The translations under genes were made by a program, and so were the position numbers. The notes below the pieces were generated by a model. That model saw only the letters and a program-made list of their open reading frames with translations. It ran no database searches and was not told the DNA's origin. A DNA stretch of 49,215 bases from Pseudomonas viridiflava (GTDB lineage: Bacteria; Pseudomonadota; Gammaproteobacteria; Pseudomonadales; Pseudomonadaceae). Positions within the stretch are counted from its first letter, which is position 1, and every line of letters begins with the position of its first letter. Shown one piece after another: positions 8,559 to 16,902 of this stretch. The stretch is from contig NZ_UUPU01000089.1 of NCBI RefSeq assembly GCF_900591205.1, positions 1 through 49,215 of the forward strand. Direction: 5' to 3'.

Positions 8559-8718
8559 CACATGTAGTCCTGTTCTTACAGTCAATTTTAAAGTTTGGGC
8601 AAAATGCCATAATTTTCCTATGTGTCGTGGTGTAACAGAACTACGCAACTAGGCGAATCGGACGGCTTTCTTATTGGGAATCGCCACGGATAATTGCCCG
8701 GCGTCGAACAGATCCCTG

Positions 8719-8733
8719 AATTGCAATGCAATT
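8719..8733. promoter_or_regulatory. 15-base palindrome upstream of the fimbrial operon
   Basis: AATTGCA-A-TGCAATT is perfectly symmetric and lies 118 bases before the first pilin gene. A second inverted repeat, AATCCTG (8790-8796) with CAGGATT (8810-8816), lies closer to the start. The region 8430-8850 is AT-rich compared with its surroundings and holds no gene that I can support. Either palindrome could bind a fimbrial regulator; which one is unknown. Confidence 0.35.
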
Positions 8734-8850
8734 AGTTGGAGAAAGTTAAGCCCTTCGCAACTGCCAGGGATACTGTGGCGCGCCTAATAAATCCTGTGCA
8801 CAACTACGACAGGATTCCGTTGCGATTTAATAATACGTGAGCGTCTGCAA

Positions 8851-9372
8851 ATGAAATATAAAGTGAAAGCTGCACTGTTGACTGTCGGCCTGTTGGTGGG
8901 TTCTATCTCCGTGGCTAATGCGGCTGATGGAACAGTTACGTTCACCGGGTCGGTCCACTCGGGTGCTTGTTCTATCAAGCCTGAATTCGTAGATCAGATC
9001 GTTCGACTTGGAGCAATCGCTAAGCACCAACTGGAATCTGGCGGCAAGTCTACAGCCCGCAGTGTGAAGATCGAACTTGAAGGCTGCGATCTGGCCAGCC
9101 TTACGGACAAAACGGTGACCACTATGTTCACAGGGGCGCCGTCAGACACTGTTCCTGGCGCGATCGGCACCGTCGGTGATGCGGGTGGCATAGGCATCAT
9201 GATGACCCATGGCGGCCGCCCCATCGTGTTGGGCACTCCTACCACCCCGCAAGCCATTGCCACCGGTAACAACACCCTGGAGTTTGGCGCCTATGTGCAA
9301 GGCCAGGCTACGGGCGCAATCGTTCCTGGTGAGTTCAGCGCAGTCACCAACTTCACCTTGGCTTATCAGTAA
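8851..9372 (+). CDS. Major fimbrial subunit (PapA-like pilin)
   Basis: A 173-aa pilin exported by Sec and assembled by the chaperone and usher encoded downstream. A signal peptide ends at ANA (about residue 24). The mature protein shows the pilin pattern: GTVTFTGSVHSGACSI with Cys40, a second Cys79 for the conserved disulfide, the VKIELEGC segment, and a C-terminal beta-strand ending FTLAYQ with the penultimate tyrosine. First gene of the cluster and followed by a strong hairpin, it is probably the most expressed, shaft-forming subunit. Confidence 0.88.
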   Translation: MKYKVKAALLTVGLLVGSISVANAADGTVTFTGSVHSGACSIKPEFVDQIVRLGAIAKHQLESGGKSTARSVKIELEGCDLASLTDKTVTTMFTGAPSDTVPGAIGTVGDAGGIGIMMTHGGRPIVLGTPTTPQAIATGNNTLEFGAYVQGQATGAIVPGEFSAVTNFTLAYQ

Positions 9373-9375
9373 GTG

Positions 9376-9408
9376 TTTCCCCCGCCACTCAGGGGTGGCG
9401 GGGGGAAA
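9376..9408 (+). promoter_or_regulatory. Intercistronic stem-loop after the first pilin gene
   Basis: A 13-bp arm (9376-9388, TTTCCCCCGCCAC) pairs with 9395-9408 with one bulged G and a 6-base loop, starting 3 bases after the pilin stop codon. There is no T-run after it on the plus strand, so it is not a standard terminator. It would suit an attenuator or an mRNA 3'-end stabiliser, making the first pilin more abundant than the downstream products. Confidence 0.7.
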
Positions 9409-9424
9409 CTGGCGGGAGGTTCAG

Positions 9425-9985
9425 GTGAAAACATTCATAAGTCTCGCTGTTGCCTCTTATTTGACGATGTTCATCAGCCCTTGTGCATTCGCGCAGGCGC
9501 AACCGCAAGGCGATGGGGTCGTCACGCTGGGAGGCACGGTTATCGATTCGGCCTGTGGGCTGGAATCGAACTCTGTCGACCAAACCGTCGAAATGGCGTC
9601 AGAGCCCGTAGGTCGGCTTCTGCGTGACGGGCAAGGGCAAGCACAGTCCTTCCAGTTACGCCTGATCAATTGCTCGCTGAGCCGTCCCGACCCCTCGCGA
9701 CCTGGTGAAAGCCTGCCGGATTGGGAGCATGTGCGCGTGACGTTTGACGGCGCTACTGATCGGGGCGGGCGCTCATTCGCAGCCTTTGGTGGTTCACAGG
9801 GGGTCGCCTTCCACATTGAGGATGCCGTCGGTGAAGCGTGTTCGCCAGGCAAGCAAATGGGCCTGTACCCGATTATTGAAGGGAACATGACGCTCAACTA
9901 CACGGTTCGCTTAATGGGCAACGGAGTGCCGCTGTTAGCCGGCGATCACACTGCCGCAGTGCGGTTCAAGTTGGAATACTTCTGA
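9425..9985 (+). CDS. Fimbrial subunit, PapH-like position
   Basis: A 186-aa pilin-family protein starting at GTG 9425, with GGAGG five bases upstream; an ATG-initiated longer frame from 9209 would run through the preceding pilin and the hairpin. The signal peptide ends near CAFAQA. Pilin features include VVTLGGTVIDSACGL, FQLRLINCSL and the C-terminal strand VRFKLEYF. In pap-type operons the second gene encodes PapH, which ends pilus growth and anchors it; position and family fit that role, but termination itself cannot be seen from sequence. Confidence 0.82.
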   Translation: MKTFISLAVASYLTMFISPCAFAQAQPQGDGVVTLGGTVIDSACGLESNSVDQTVEMASEPVGRLLRDGQGQAQSFQLRLINCSLSRPDPSRPGESLPDWEHVRVTFDGATDRGGRSFAAFGGSQGVAFHIEDAVGEACSPGKQMGLYPIIEGNMTLNYTVRLMGNGVPLLAGDHTAAVRFKLEYF

Positions 9986-10003
9986 AAATGATGGGTTGCT
10001 TGC

Positions 10004-12616
10004 ATGTGGAATGCGTCGAAAGTCATAAATACGCTTCGCCCAGGCATTGTGGGTGGCTTGATATCTCTGGCAGGCACGGCACTGGGCGCCGGGGATATTG
10101 AGTTCAATACGGATGTTCTTGATTTAACGGACCGCACCAACATTGATTTGTCCCGGTTTGCCCGTAGTGGGTTTATCTTGCCGGGCACTTATTCGATGGT
10201 CGTGCAGATAAATACTCAGCCTGTTTCTGAACAGTCAGTGGCGTTCTATCCTCCCGATAATGATCCCAAAGGCAGTCAGGCCTGTTTAACCGCTGAACTG
10301 GTAGAACAATTGGGCTTGAAAAAGGCCAGCACTGAAAAACTCCAATGGTGGAAGGGGGGAGAGTGCCTGGACCCCCAGGGCTTGCCCGGCATGGAGGTCA
10401 GCGCTGATCTGGCTACCGCCACACTGAACATCAGCCTGCCCCAGGCCTACCTGGAATACAGCACCATCAACTGGGACCCACCGTCGCGTTGGGACGAAGG
10501 GGTGCCGGGGCTGTTGATTGACTACAACATGACGGCCCAGTCCAGTTACCGCAGGGATGACGGTACGCGCAACGACCTTAGCGGTAACGGAACACTGGGC
10601 GCCAATGCCGGTGCCTGGCGCCTGCGGGCGGACTGGCAGGGGCGTGTCGAAAAGGATCGCCAGTCGGCGAACAATCAGCAAAAGCTGGAGTGGAGTCGTT
10701 ACTACGCGTATCGCGCCATTCCCGAGCTCAGAGCACGCCTGGTAGTCGGTGAGGACTACCTGTATTCGGACCTGTTCGACAGTTTCCGTTTTACCGGTGC
10801 CGCGCTCAGGTCGGATGAAAGCCAGCTGCCACCCAACTTGCGCGGTTACGCGCCGGAAGTGGTCGGCGTGGCCAAGACCAATGCCAAGGTCATCATCAGC
10901 CAACAGGGGCGTGTGCTCTATGAAACGCTGGTGGCGGCGGGGCCGTTTCGTATCCAGGACCTGAATGACGCGGTGTCTGGCATGTTGGATGTGCGGGTAG
11001 AGGAGCAGGACGGTACAGAACACAAATTCCAGATCTATACCGCCGGCGTGCCTTACCTGACTCGCCCTGGGCAAGTGCGTTACAAGGTTTCTGCCGGGCG
11101 ACCGTCGAACCTTCAGTACCACGCTGACGGTGCATTTTTCGGCACTGGCGAGTTTTCCTGGGGTATCAGCAATGGTTGGTCGCTCTTGGGCGGTGCGATT
11201 ACGGATAACAATTACCGTGCGCTGTCGGTCGGGGTCGGGCGCGACTTGTTGGCGTTCGGGGCCATTTCCGTGGATGTCACGCAGTCCCAGGCAACGCTGT
11301 GGAACGACACGCTCTCGGGTAAATCCTACCGCCTTCAATACTCCAAGAACTTTGAGCAGTACGACAGCCAAGTGACCTTCGCCGGTTACCGGTTTTCCGA
11401 GAAAAACTTCTTGAGCATGAGCCAGTACCTGGATGCCCAGCATTACGGGTTGAACGGCGAACTGGCGGGGCGCGGTGAATACGACCAGAACGGCAATTAC
11501 GTTGAGCACTGGAACCCCATCGGCGGCAACAAGGCGCTCTATACGGTAACGGTGAACAAGCAGTTTCGTGACCTGGGCGCGACCGTTTACGCCAGCTACA
11601 ACAAGCAAACCTATTGGAACCGGCCAGAGACGCAGCGCTGGAACGTGTCGGCGTCGCGCTACTTCAATTTCGGCACCGTCAAAAACCTGAATATGTCCCT
11701 GAATGTCTACCGCACGCAGGAGTACCACTATAAGGATAACGGACTGGCGCTGACGGTCAGCTTGCCGCTGGGGCCTAGTGGCACGCTGTCGATGGACGCG
11801 AATAGAGCCGCCGGCAAAAACAGCTTTTCAACACGCTTCAACGATCGCATCGATGAGCACAACAGCTACCAGCTCAGTGCCAGTGATGACTCCGCCAGTG
11901 GTTACCTGAGCCATATCGGTGACCAGGTCGATATCGACTTGAGCGCCAGTGCCCGAGAAGGCAACAACCGCACCCTCAGTGCCTCCGTGCGCGGTGGCGG
12001 CACGCTCACCCCCTACGGTGCGGCGCTGCACCGTACGACGAGTACCGGCGGGACCCGGCTGATGGTCGATACCGGCGGAGTGCCCGATGTACCGGTACGC
12101 GGGTATGGCACACCCACTCGCAGCAATGCCTTTGGCAAGGCGGTCATCGCCGACATCGGCAGCTATCAGCGTACGGCGGCAAGTGTCGATCTGGAGCGCC
12201 TGCCCAGCGACGTCGAAGCCACGCAATCGGTCACCCAACTGACGCTCACCGAAGGCGCGATCGGCTATCGGACGCTGGAAGTGATTTCCGGCAAGAAAGC
12301 CATGGCGGTCCTGCGCCTGCCCGACGGCAGTGCGCCGCCCTTCGGCGCGACGGTGAAGAACCTCAAGCAACAGGACACCGGAGTTGTGAACGATGGCGGG
12401 GACGTCTACCTGAGCGGCATTCAGCCCGGCGAGCAGATGGTCGTCAGCTGGGGTGGAACCGAGCGCTGCATCGTCACGCTGCCTGCCGTTTTGCCTGCTG
12501 ATGGCTTGACCTATTCCCTGCAACTGCGCTGCCAGCTGGTAGCAACCGATCCATCTGTTCCCGAGCCAGCAGGGCTGACCGGGCAGCGTAACGATATGGA
12601 GAACACATCCTCATGA
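10004..12616 (+). CDS. Outer-membrane fimbrial usher (PapC/FimD family)
   Basis: An 870-aa usher that receives chaperone-subunit complexes and secretes the fibre. A signal peptide covers about residues 1-29 (ends ALGAG). The N-terminal chaperone-binding domain begins IEFNTDVLDL; the barrel contains GWSLLGGAITDNNYRALSVG and YRLQYSKNF-type strands; the C-terminal domains include LRLPDGSAPPFGATVKN and a conserved final cysteine pair (CIVTLP and LQLRCQL). Length is normal for the family. The stop codon overlaps the chaperone start (ATGA). Usher before chaperone is the pap order, not the fim order. Confidence 0.95.
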   Translation: MWNASKVINTLRPGIVGGLISLAGTALGAGDIEFNTDVLDLTDRTNIDLSRFARSGFILPGTYSMVVQINTQPVSEQSVAFYPPDNDPKGSQACLTAELVEQLGLKKASTEKLQWWKGGECLDPQGLPGMEVSADLATATLNISLPQAYLEYSTINWDPPSRWDEGVPGLLIDYNMTAQSSYRRDDGTRNDLSGNGTLGANAGAWRLRADWQGRVEKDRQSANNQQKLEWSRYYAYRAIPELRARLVVGEDYLYSDLFDSFRFTGAALRSDESQLPPNLRGYAPEVVGVAKTNAKVIISQQGRVLYETLVAAGPFRIQDLNDAVSGMLDVRVEEQDGTEHKFQIYTAGVPYLTRPGQVRYKVSAGRPSNLQYHADGAFFGTGEFSWGISNGWSLLGGAITDNNYRALSVGVGRDLLAFGAISVDVTQSQATLWNDTLSGKSYRLQYSKNFEQYDSQVTFAGYRFSEKNFLSMSQYLDAQHYGLNGELAGRGEYDQNGNYVEHWNPIGGNKALYTVTVNKQFRDLGATVYASYNKQTYWNRPETQRWNVSASRYFNFGTVKNLNMSLNVYRTQEYHYKDNGLALTVSLPLGPSGTLSMDANRAAGKNSFSTRFNDRIDEHNSYQLSASDDSASGYLSHIGDQVDIDLSASAREGNNRTLSASVRGGGTLTPYGAALHRTTSTGGTRLMVDTGGVPDVPVRGYGTPTRSNAFGKAVIADIGSYQRTAASVDLERLPSDVEATQSVTQLTLTEGAIGYRTLEVISGKKAMAVLRLPDGSAPPFGATVKNLKQQDTGVVNDGGDVYLSGIQPGEQMVVSWGGTERCIVTLPAVLPADGLTYSLQLRCQLVATDPSVPEPAGLTGQRNDMENTSS

Positions 12617-13374
12617 TGCTGAACATACGCCTCACCTCCCAGGTCTTCGCATGGCTGGTTCTGGGCTTGAGCCAGAGCGCCAACGCCGCGGTGGCACTGG
12701 ATCGCACCCGGGTGATTTTTGATGGCAGCAAAGATGCTACCAGCGTGAACATCACCAATAACAATACCCAACTGCCCTATTTGGCTCAGGGTTGGATCGA
12801 GGACGAAGCGGGCAAGAAAATCACCTCGCCCTTGATCGTGCTGCCGCCGCTTCAACGCTTGGAGCCTGGCAAGCAAAGCCAGGTGAAAGTTCAGGCGCTG
12901 CCGGCGGCCAAGTCGTTGCCGCAGGACCGAGAGACGGTCTTCTACTTCAACCTGCGGGAAATTCCGCCGCGCAGTGACAAGGCCAATACCCTGCAAATTG
13001 CGCTGCAAACCCGGATCAAATTGTTTTACCGGCCGCAGGCCATTGCCCCCAGCCAACAAGACCTATCCACCCCTTGGCAGCAAAAGCTGACACTGACCCG
13101 GCAAGGCGACAGTTACCAGGTCAATAACCCTACGCCGTACTACGTGACGCTGGTAGATGCGCGCAGCAGCAAGGACGGCAAGACCGTGGACGGCTTCGAG
13201 CCCCTGATGGTTGCGCCCAAAGGCTCGCACGCGCTGGGGCTGACGGCCAAGGCACTCGGCACCACCCCTTACCTGGCCTACGTGAATGATTACGGCGGTC
13301 GCCCGCTGCTGGCATTCACCTGCGCTGGCGAGACCTGCAAGGTGAATGTGCAAGCCTCAGAGCCAAAACAGTAG
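12613..13374 (+). CDS. Periplasmic fimbrial chaperone (PapD family)
   Basis: A 253-aa chaperone that holds subunits by donor-strand complementation. The signal peptide ends SANA (about residue 25). The mature protein starts AVALDRTRVIFDG, with the conserved subunit-anchoring arginine, and has the anchoring lysine in ALQTRIKLFYRP about 110 residues later. The ETVFYFNLREIPP stretch is the family signature. The loop before the G1 strand is short, suggesting the FGS class that builds rod-like pili. It overlaps the usher by 4 bases. Confidence 0.94.
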   Translation: MMLNIRLTSQVFAWLVLGLSQSANAAVALDRTRVIFDGSKDATSVNITNNNTQLPYLAQGWIEDEAGKKITSPLIVLPPLQRLEPGKQSQVKVQALPAAKSLPQDRETVFYFNLREIPPRSDKANTLQIALQTRIKLFYRPQAIAPSQQDLSTPWQQKLTLTRQGDSYQVNNPTPYYVTLVDARSSKDGKTVDGFEPLMVAPKGSHALGLTAKALGTTPYLAYVNDYGGRPLLAFTCAGETCKVNVQASEPKQ

Positions 13375-13395
13375 GGCCTGCCGCCGGAGAAAGTC

Positions 13396-13968
13396 ATGAA
13401 GTTAGACAACGTGAAGGTCTTGGGCTGCCTGTTGCTGGCCCTGATGGGGCGGGCGCACGCCGAGGATGTCGAGGGCATGATGGGGATGCTGAATATACGC
13501 GGCGCGATGCATGAAATGCCGTGCGGCCTGGAGATGACCTCGGCCCACCAGACCATAGACCTGGGGGCCATCTCGGCCGGCCAGTTGCAACGGCCCGGTG
13601 ATCAGGCCACCTCCAGGCCCGTTCAACTGCGCTTTCAGGATTGCCAGCGCACTGCCGGCAAGATCACCAGTGAGCGTACCGGGAACCTGACCTGGAGTGC
13701 ACATCAGCCAGTGCTGTCGGTGACGTTTGTCGCACCCGCCGATGCCGATGATCCACGCCTGGTCAAAGTGCAGGGCATCACCGGGATGGGCTTGCGCTTG
13801 ACCGACCCCGAGGGGCGCGATGTACAGCTGGGCTCACGGGGCGAGCCGTTGTTTTTGCCCTTGGGCAGCAACACGCAAACCTGGAATGTCCAGCCCACGC
13901 GTACCTCCGCGCCATTGACCAGCGGGGCATTTCGGGCCGTGGTGGATTTCAGGCTCAATTATGAGTAA
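13396..13968 (+). CDS. Minor fimbrial subunit (PapJ/PapH-like position)
   Basis: A 190-aa pilin-domain protein with a signal peptide ending GRAHA. It has the two conserved pilin cysteines (MPCGLEM and FQDCQRT) and the C-terminal strand FRAVVDFRLNYE. The ATG at 13396 has GGAGAAAG upstream. It resembles the 9425 product more than the short subunits that follow: both carry a long insertion after the second cysteine. In pap operons papJ sits at this point; the role here could be terminator, linker or minor shaft subunit. Confidence 0.78.
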   Translation: MKLDNVKVLGCLLLALMGRAHAEDVEGMMGMLNIRGAMHEMPCGLEMTSAHQTIDLGAISAGQLQRPGDQATSRPVQLRFQDCQRTAGKITSERTGNLTWSAHQPVLSVTFVAPADADDPRLVKVQGITGMGLRLTDPEGRDVQLGSRGEPLFLPLGSNTQTWNVQPTRTSAPLTSGAFRAVVDFRLNYE

Positions 13969-13978
13969 GGGCAGAGCG

Positions 13979-14476
13979 ATGGCTAAGTTAACCGGCTTGC
14001 GAGCCATATTTATCGGTGGGGGCTTGCTGTTGGCTGTCAGCCAGGGCGCGCAGGCCAATGTGAACCTGACGATCCGCGCAGTCATCATTGCGCCGCCCCC
14101 CTGTGTGATCAACGGCGGCAGCACCCTCAATGTACCGTTCGGCAATGACCTGCACACCACGCGCATCGACGGCGTCACCTATCGCCGCGATGTGCCGTAT
14201 ACGGTCAGTTGCAGCCCTCCGGTCTACAGCAATGCGATGACCCTGGAACTGCAGGGCACAGCGGCGTCGTTCGACAGCGGCGTGCTCGCGACCCGCAAGA
14301 CCGACCTTGGAGTAAAGCTGTTCGTCAATGGTGCTGACTGGCCGTTGAATACGCCCGTCAGGTTTACTCATCCCAACTTTCCAGCCGTGCAGGCGGTGCC
14401 GGTCAAGCGTGCGGGTAGCACGCTGACGGGCGGGGCATTCGATGCCTCCGCGACCCTTGTGATCGAGTACCAATGA
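13979..14476 (+). CDS. Minor fimbrial subunit (adaptor type)
   Basis: A 165-aa pilin-family protein. I start it at ATG 13979 (MAKLTGL), preceded by AAGGGCAGAG; an in-frame ATG at 13961 overlapping the previous gene would add six residues. The signal peptide ends AQANV. Motifs: PPPCVINGGSTLNVPFG, RIDGVTYRRDVPYTVSC and a C-terminal strand SATLVIEYQ. The same pattern recurs in the next gene, so the two are paralogues from a tandem duplication. Adaptor subunits of this kind (PapF/PapK) link the tip adhesin to the shaft. Confidence 0.82.
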   Translation: MAKLTGLRAIFIGGGLLLAVSQGAQANVNLTIRAVIIAPPPCVINGGSTLNVPFGNDLHTTRIDGVTYRRDVPYTVSCSPPVYSNAMTLELQGTAASFDSGVLATRKTDLGVKLFVNGADWPLNTPVRFTHPNFPAVQAVPVKRAGSTLTGGAFDASATLVIEYQ

Positions 14477-14489
14477 TGAGGAATGCTCA

Positions 14490-14969
14490 ATGACTTTTTC
14501 GCCGCAGCGAGCGTTGCTCGCCTTGTGTGCAATCGGTTTTTGCGGTGGGGCGTCAGCCAACGTGACGTTCAGCGGAACGCTTAACGAGCCGCCCCCCTGC
14601 ACGATTGATTCTGGACGCAACATTGAAGTTGATTTTGGCGATGTCGGCACCAAGCGCGTCGACGGGGTGAAGTACCGCAGGGCGGTCGGCTACACCATCA
14701 ACTGCGGCACCTCGCCGCTGCCGTGGTTGCTCAAGTTGAGCATCAACGGCACCGCAACCACGTTTGATGGCTCGGCGTTACAAACCACTGCGCCGGACTT
14801 AGGGATTCGGCTGCTGCAAAACAACGTGCCGTTTCTGCTCAATACGCCATTGGATATCACCATCACTGCACCCCCGACATTGGAAGTCGTCCCCGTCAAA
14901 CGGCCAGGCGCGGTTCTGGCCCCGGCACGGTTTACCGCGGTGGCCACGCTGTTGGCCGAATACCAGTAG
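14490..14969 (+). CDS. Minor fimbrial subunit (adaptor type), paralogue of the preceding gene
   Basis: A 159-aa protein with a signal peptide ending GASAN, then VTFSGTLNEPPPCTIDSG, IEVDFGDVGTKRVDGVKYRR and YTINC, and the C-terminal strand VATLLAEYQ. Motifs line up with the 13979 product almost one to one. GAGGAA precedes the ATG. It is 13 bases downstream of its paralogue. Confidence 0.82.
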   Translation: MTFSPQRALLALCAIGFCGGASANVTFSGTLNEPPPCTIDSGRNIEVDFGDVGTKRVDGVKYRRAVGYTINCGTSPLPWLLKLSINGTATTFDGSALQTTAPDLGIRLLQNNVPFLLNTPLDITITAPPTLEVVPVKRPGAVLAPARFTAVATLLAEYQ

Positions 14970-14979
14970 GAGTCAGTCA

Positions 14980-15528
14980 ATGCGACATGAAAAGGTACAT
15001 AAGGGCTGGTCATGTGCCGGGCTGGCAATACTGCTGAGCGTTGGCCTGACGCCCAGTGGGCAAGCGGCGGACAACCTGCGGTTCATCGGCAACCTGGTCG
15101 AACAGGCTTGCACCATTCGCCCCGGCGATGAGGCCCTTACGGTGGAACTCTGGGACGTTACCAGCAAGCATCTCTATATCAATACGCGCACCGTGGGTAA
15201 GGGTTTCACGCTGCACCTGGACGACTGTAACACCACCATCAGCGAGTCGGTTTCCATCACCTTTGCCGGTCGGGAAAACGCCGCGCTGCCTGGCTTGTTC
15301 GCTCTGGACGGTGGCAGTGGTGCCGCCGGTATCGGGCTGGGTATCGAGACGCCAAGTAAAAAGTTAGTGCCCGTGAACACCGCCAGCGACGAACAGCGTT
15401 TGACCCCTGGCAACAATGTGATCGAGCTCAAAGCCTTTGTACAGGGCGAGCCGAATGCCATTCGCGATCAGACCATTGAAGAGGGTGCCTATCGGGTGAC
15501 CTCGATTTTTACGCTGGATTATCCATAG
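14980..15528 (+). CDS. Minor fimbrial subunit
   Basis: A 182-aa pilin with a signal peptide ending SGQAA, then NLRFIGNLVEQACTI with the first cysteine, LHLDDCNTTI with the second, and a C-terminal strand TSIFTLDYP. AGGAG lies 8 bases before the ATG. It resembles the major pilin more than the two adaptors and may form a tip fibre segment (PapE-like). Confidence 0.82.
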   Translation: MRHEKVHKGWSCAGLAILLSVGLTPSGQAADNLRFIGNLVEQACTIRPGDEALTVELWDVTSKHLYINTRTVGKGFTLHLDDCNTTISESVSITFAGRENAALPGLFALDGGSGAAGIGLGIETPSKKLVPVNTASDEQRLTPGNNVIELKAFVQGEPNAIRDQTIEEGAYRVTSIFTLDYP

Positions 15529-15539
15529 CAGAGATCAAC

Positions 15540-16502
15540 ATGAAACGACTATATGCAGCCATTGGGCTTCTCGTCCTGATTGGTTTTACGACGACTGTGA
15601 GAGCCGCGGATTGCCGTGTAAATGGTGGCGCGTGGCAAACGGTGCACCCAGGCGGGACGATAAATCAGGAGGTTCCGGTAACGGTCCGACTGGGTTCGGA
15701 CAGCACCCGTATTCTCCTTGAAGGCGCGAACTTGGAGTGCCGATTCTCTCTCATAGGGGGGCCGGATCGGATGCATGACTACTGGGCAACTGCGGCATCT
15801 GCCTGGACGCCCGGACCGAAATTCGCCAGCTTGGGCACCGGCTTACGAATAAACGGGGCAGACCGTAATACTCCCGTCCCGGGGGGGATTCGGATAGCGA
15901 CCATGATCAACAACGGTATAGGGGTGCGAGTCGATGTAACGCCCTATATTTTGCTTAGAAACAATCCGACGACCCCTGTCAACATTGTGGCAGGTGACAC
16001 CCTCGGAACATTAACGTTAGACCAGACAAACAATTATGATTCGACGAGTACGAGGCTTGTACTCAGATACACCGCCGCCAACAACTTCACCATCGCTCCG
16101 TCCACCTGCACCATCAACAATAACAACCCGCTCGAAATCAACTTCAACGACGTGCACCAGCGGGCAATCGGTACTGATCCGCTGACAACTTCCATTCGCA
16201 GCGACCGCAGGCTTAACTACTCATGCCCGGGCCCAGGGAATGTAACCTCGCAGATCACCATTACCTACCAAGGCACGCCTTCCTCGTTCAACTCGAACCT
16301 GCTGACTATGAGCAATCCCGACGTGGGAACAGCGCTTGTCCGTGGCGGGACTGCGGTTCGCGTAAACGGCTCGTTCCAGTCCCAGATCATCAACAACTCG
16401 GGGGGCGACGATGTGACGTTTTCGTTGGTGCGACGAGCAGGCTCCCTACCGGCCGCCGGGCCCATCAGCGGCAGCGGAGTGTTAGTGATGGGGGTGCCGT
16501 AA
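15540..16502 (+). CDS. Two-domain fimbrial tip adhesin
   Basis: A 320-aa protein and the last gene of the operon, where tip adhesins usually sit. The signal peptide ends TVRAA. Residues ~23-180 show no pilin pattern and should be the receptor-binding domain; ~183-320 form a pilin domain (APSTCTINNNNPLEINFNDV, LNYSCPG, end VLVMGVP) that joins the tip. The N-terminal half uses many codons rare in the neighbours (ATA, AGA, TTA, CGA) and is less GC-rich, suggesting a separate origin for the binding domain. The ligand cannot be predicted. Confidence 0.78.
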   Translation: MKRLYAAIGLLVLIGFTTTVRAADCRVNGGAWQTVHPGGTINQEVPVTVRLGSDSTRILLEGANLECRFSLIGGPDRMHDYWATAASAWTPGPKFASLGTGLRINGADRNTPVPGGIRIATMINNGIGVRVDVTPYILLRNNPTTPVNIVAGDTLGTLTLDQTNNYDSTSTRLVLRYTAANNFTIAPSTCTINNNNPLEINFNDVHQRAIGTDPLTTSIRSDRRLNYSCPGPGNVTSQITITYQGTPSSFNSNLLTMSNPDVGTALVRGGTAVRVNGSFQSQIINNSGGDDVTFSLVRRAGSLPAAGPISGSGVLVMGVP

Positions 16503-16515
16503 CACCCCTGTAACC

Positions 16516-16886
16516 GTGGCGAGCGGGCTTGCCCGCGTTGGGCTGCGCAGCAGCCCCTCTGCTTGCTGCCGGTTCTGCCTGACCCCGCGCATTCGGCTTT
16601 CTGGGGCCGCTTCGCGCCCCAACGCGGGCAAGCCCGCTCGCCACAAAAGCGTTGTTCGGTATTCGGCGATTTGCGGTGGCCGAACACCCGTGGCGAGCGG
16701 GCTTGCCCGCGTTGGGCTGCGCAGCAGCCCCTGTGCTTGCATGCAGGTTCTGCCTGACCCAGCGCGTCCGGCTTTCTGGGGCCGCTTCGCGCCCCAACGC
16801 GGGCAAGCCCGCTCGCCACAAAAGCGTTGTTCGGTATTCGGCGATTTGCGGTGGCCGAACACCCGTGGCAAGCCCGCTCGCCACAA
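16516..16886. repeat. Tandem duplication of a REPIN (two full units and a partial third)
   Basis: The unit starts GTGGCGAGCGGGCTTGCCCGC at 16516 and again at 16690, a period of 174 bases; a shortened unit starts at 16865. Each full unit has an inverted REP pair plus a shared tail reading GCGTTGTTCGGTATTCGGCG. Several overlapping open frames here on both strands are repeat-derived. It fills the space between the adhesin stop and the convergent NEL gene. Confidence 0.88.
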
Positions 16887-16902
16887 TGGCTTGTCTATGG
16901 CA

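Noticed and set aside
8430..8850. Invertible promoter (fim-switch-like) upstream of the fimbriae
   Set aside because: The inverted repeats here are too short and too close together for a site-specific inversion, and there is no recombinase gene nearby.
9376..9408. Intrinsic terminator ending the fimbrial transcript after the first pilin
   Set aside because: The stem is strong but no T-run follows on the plus strand and the next gene starts 17 bases later with a good ribosome site, so an attenuator or stabiliser is a better reading.
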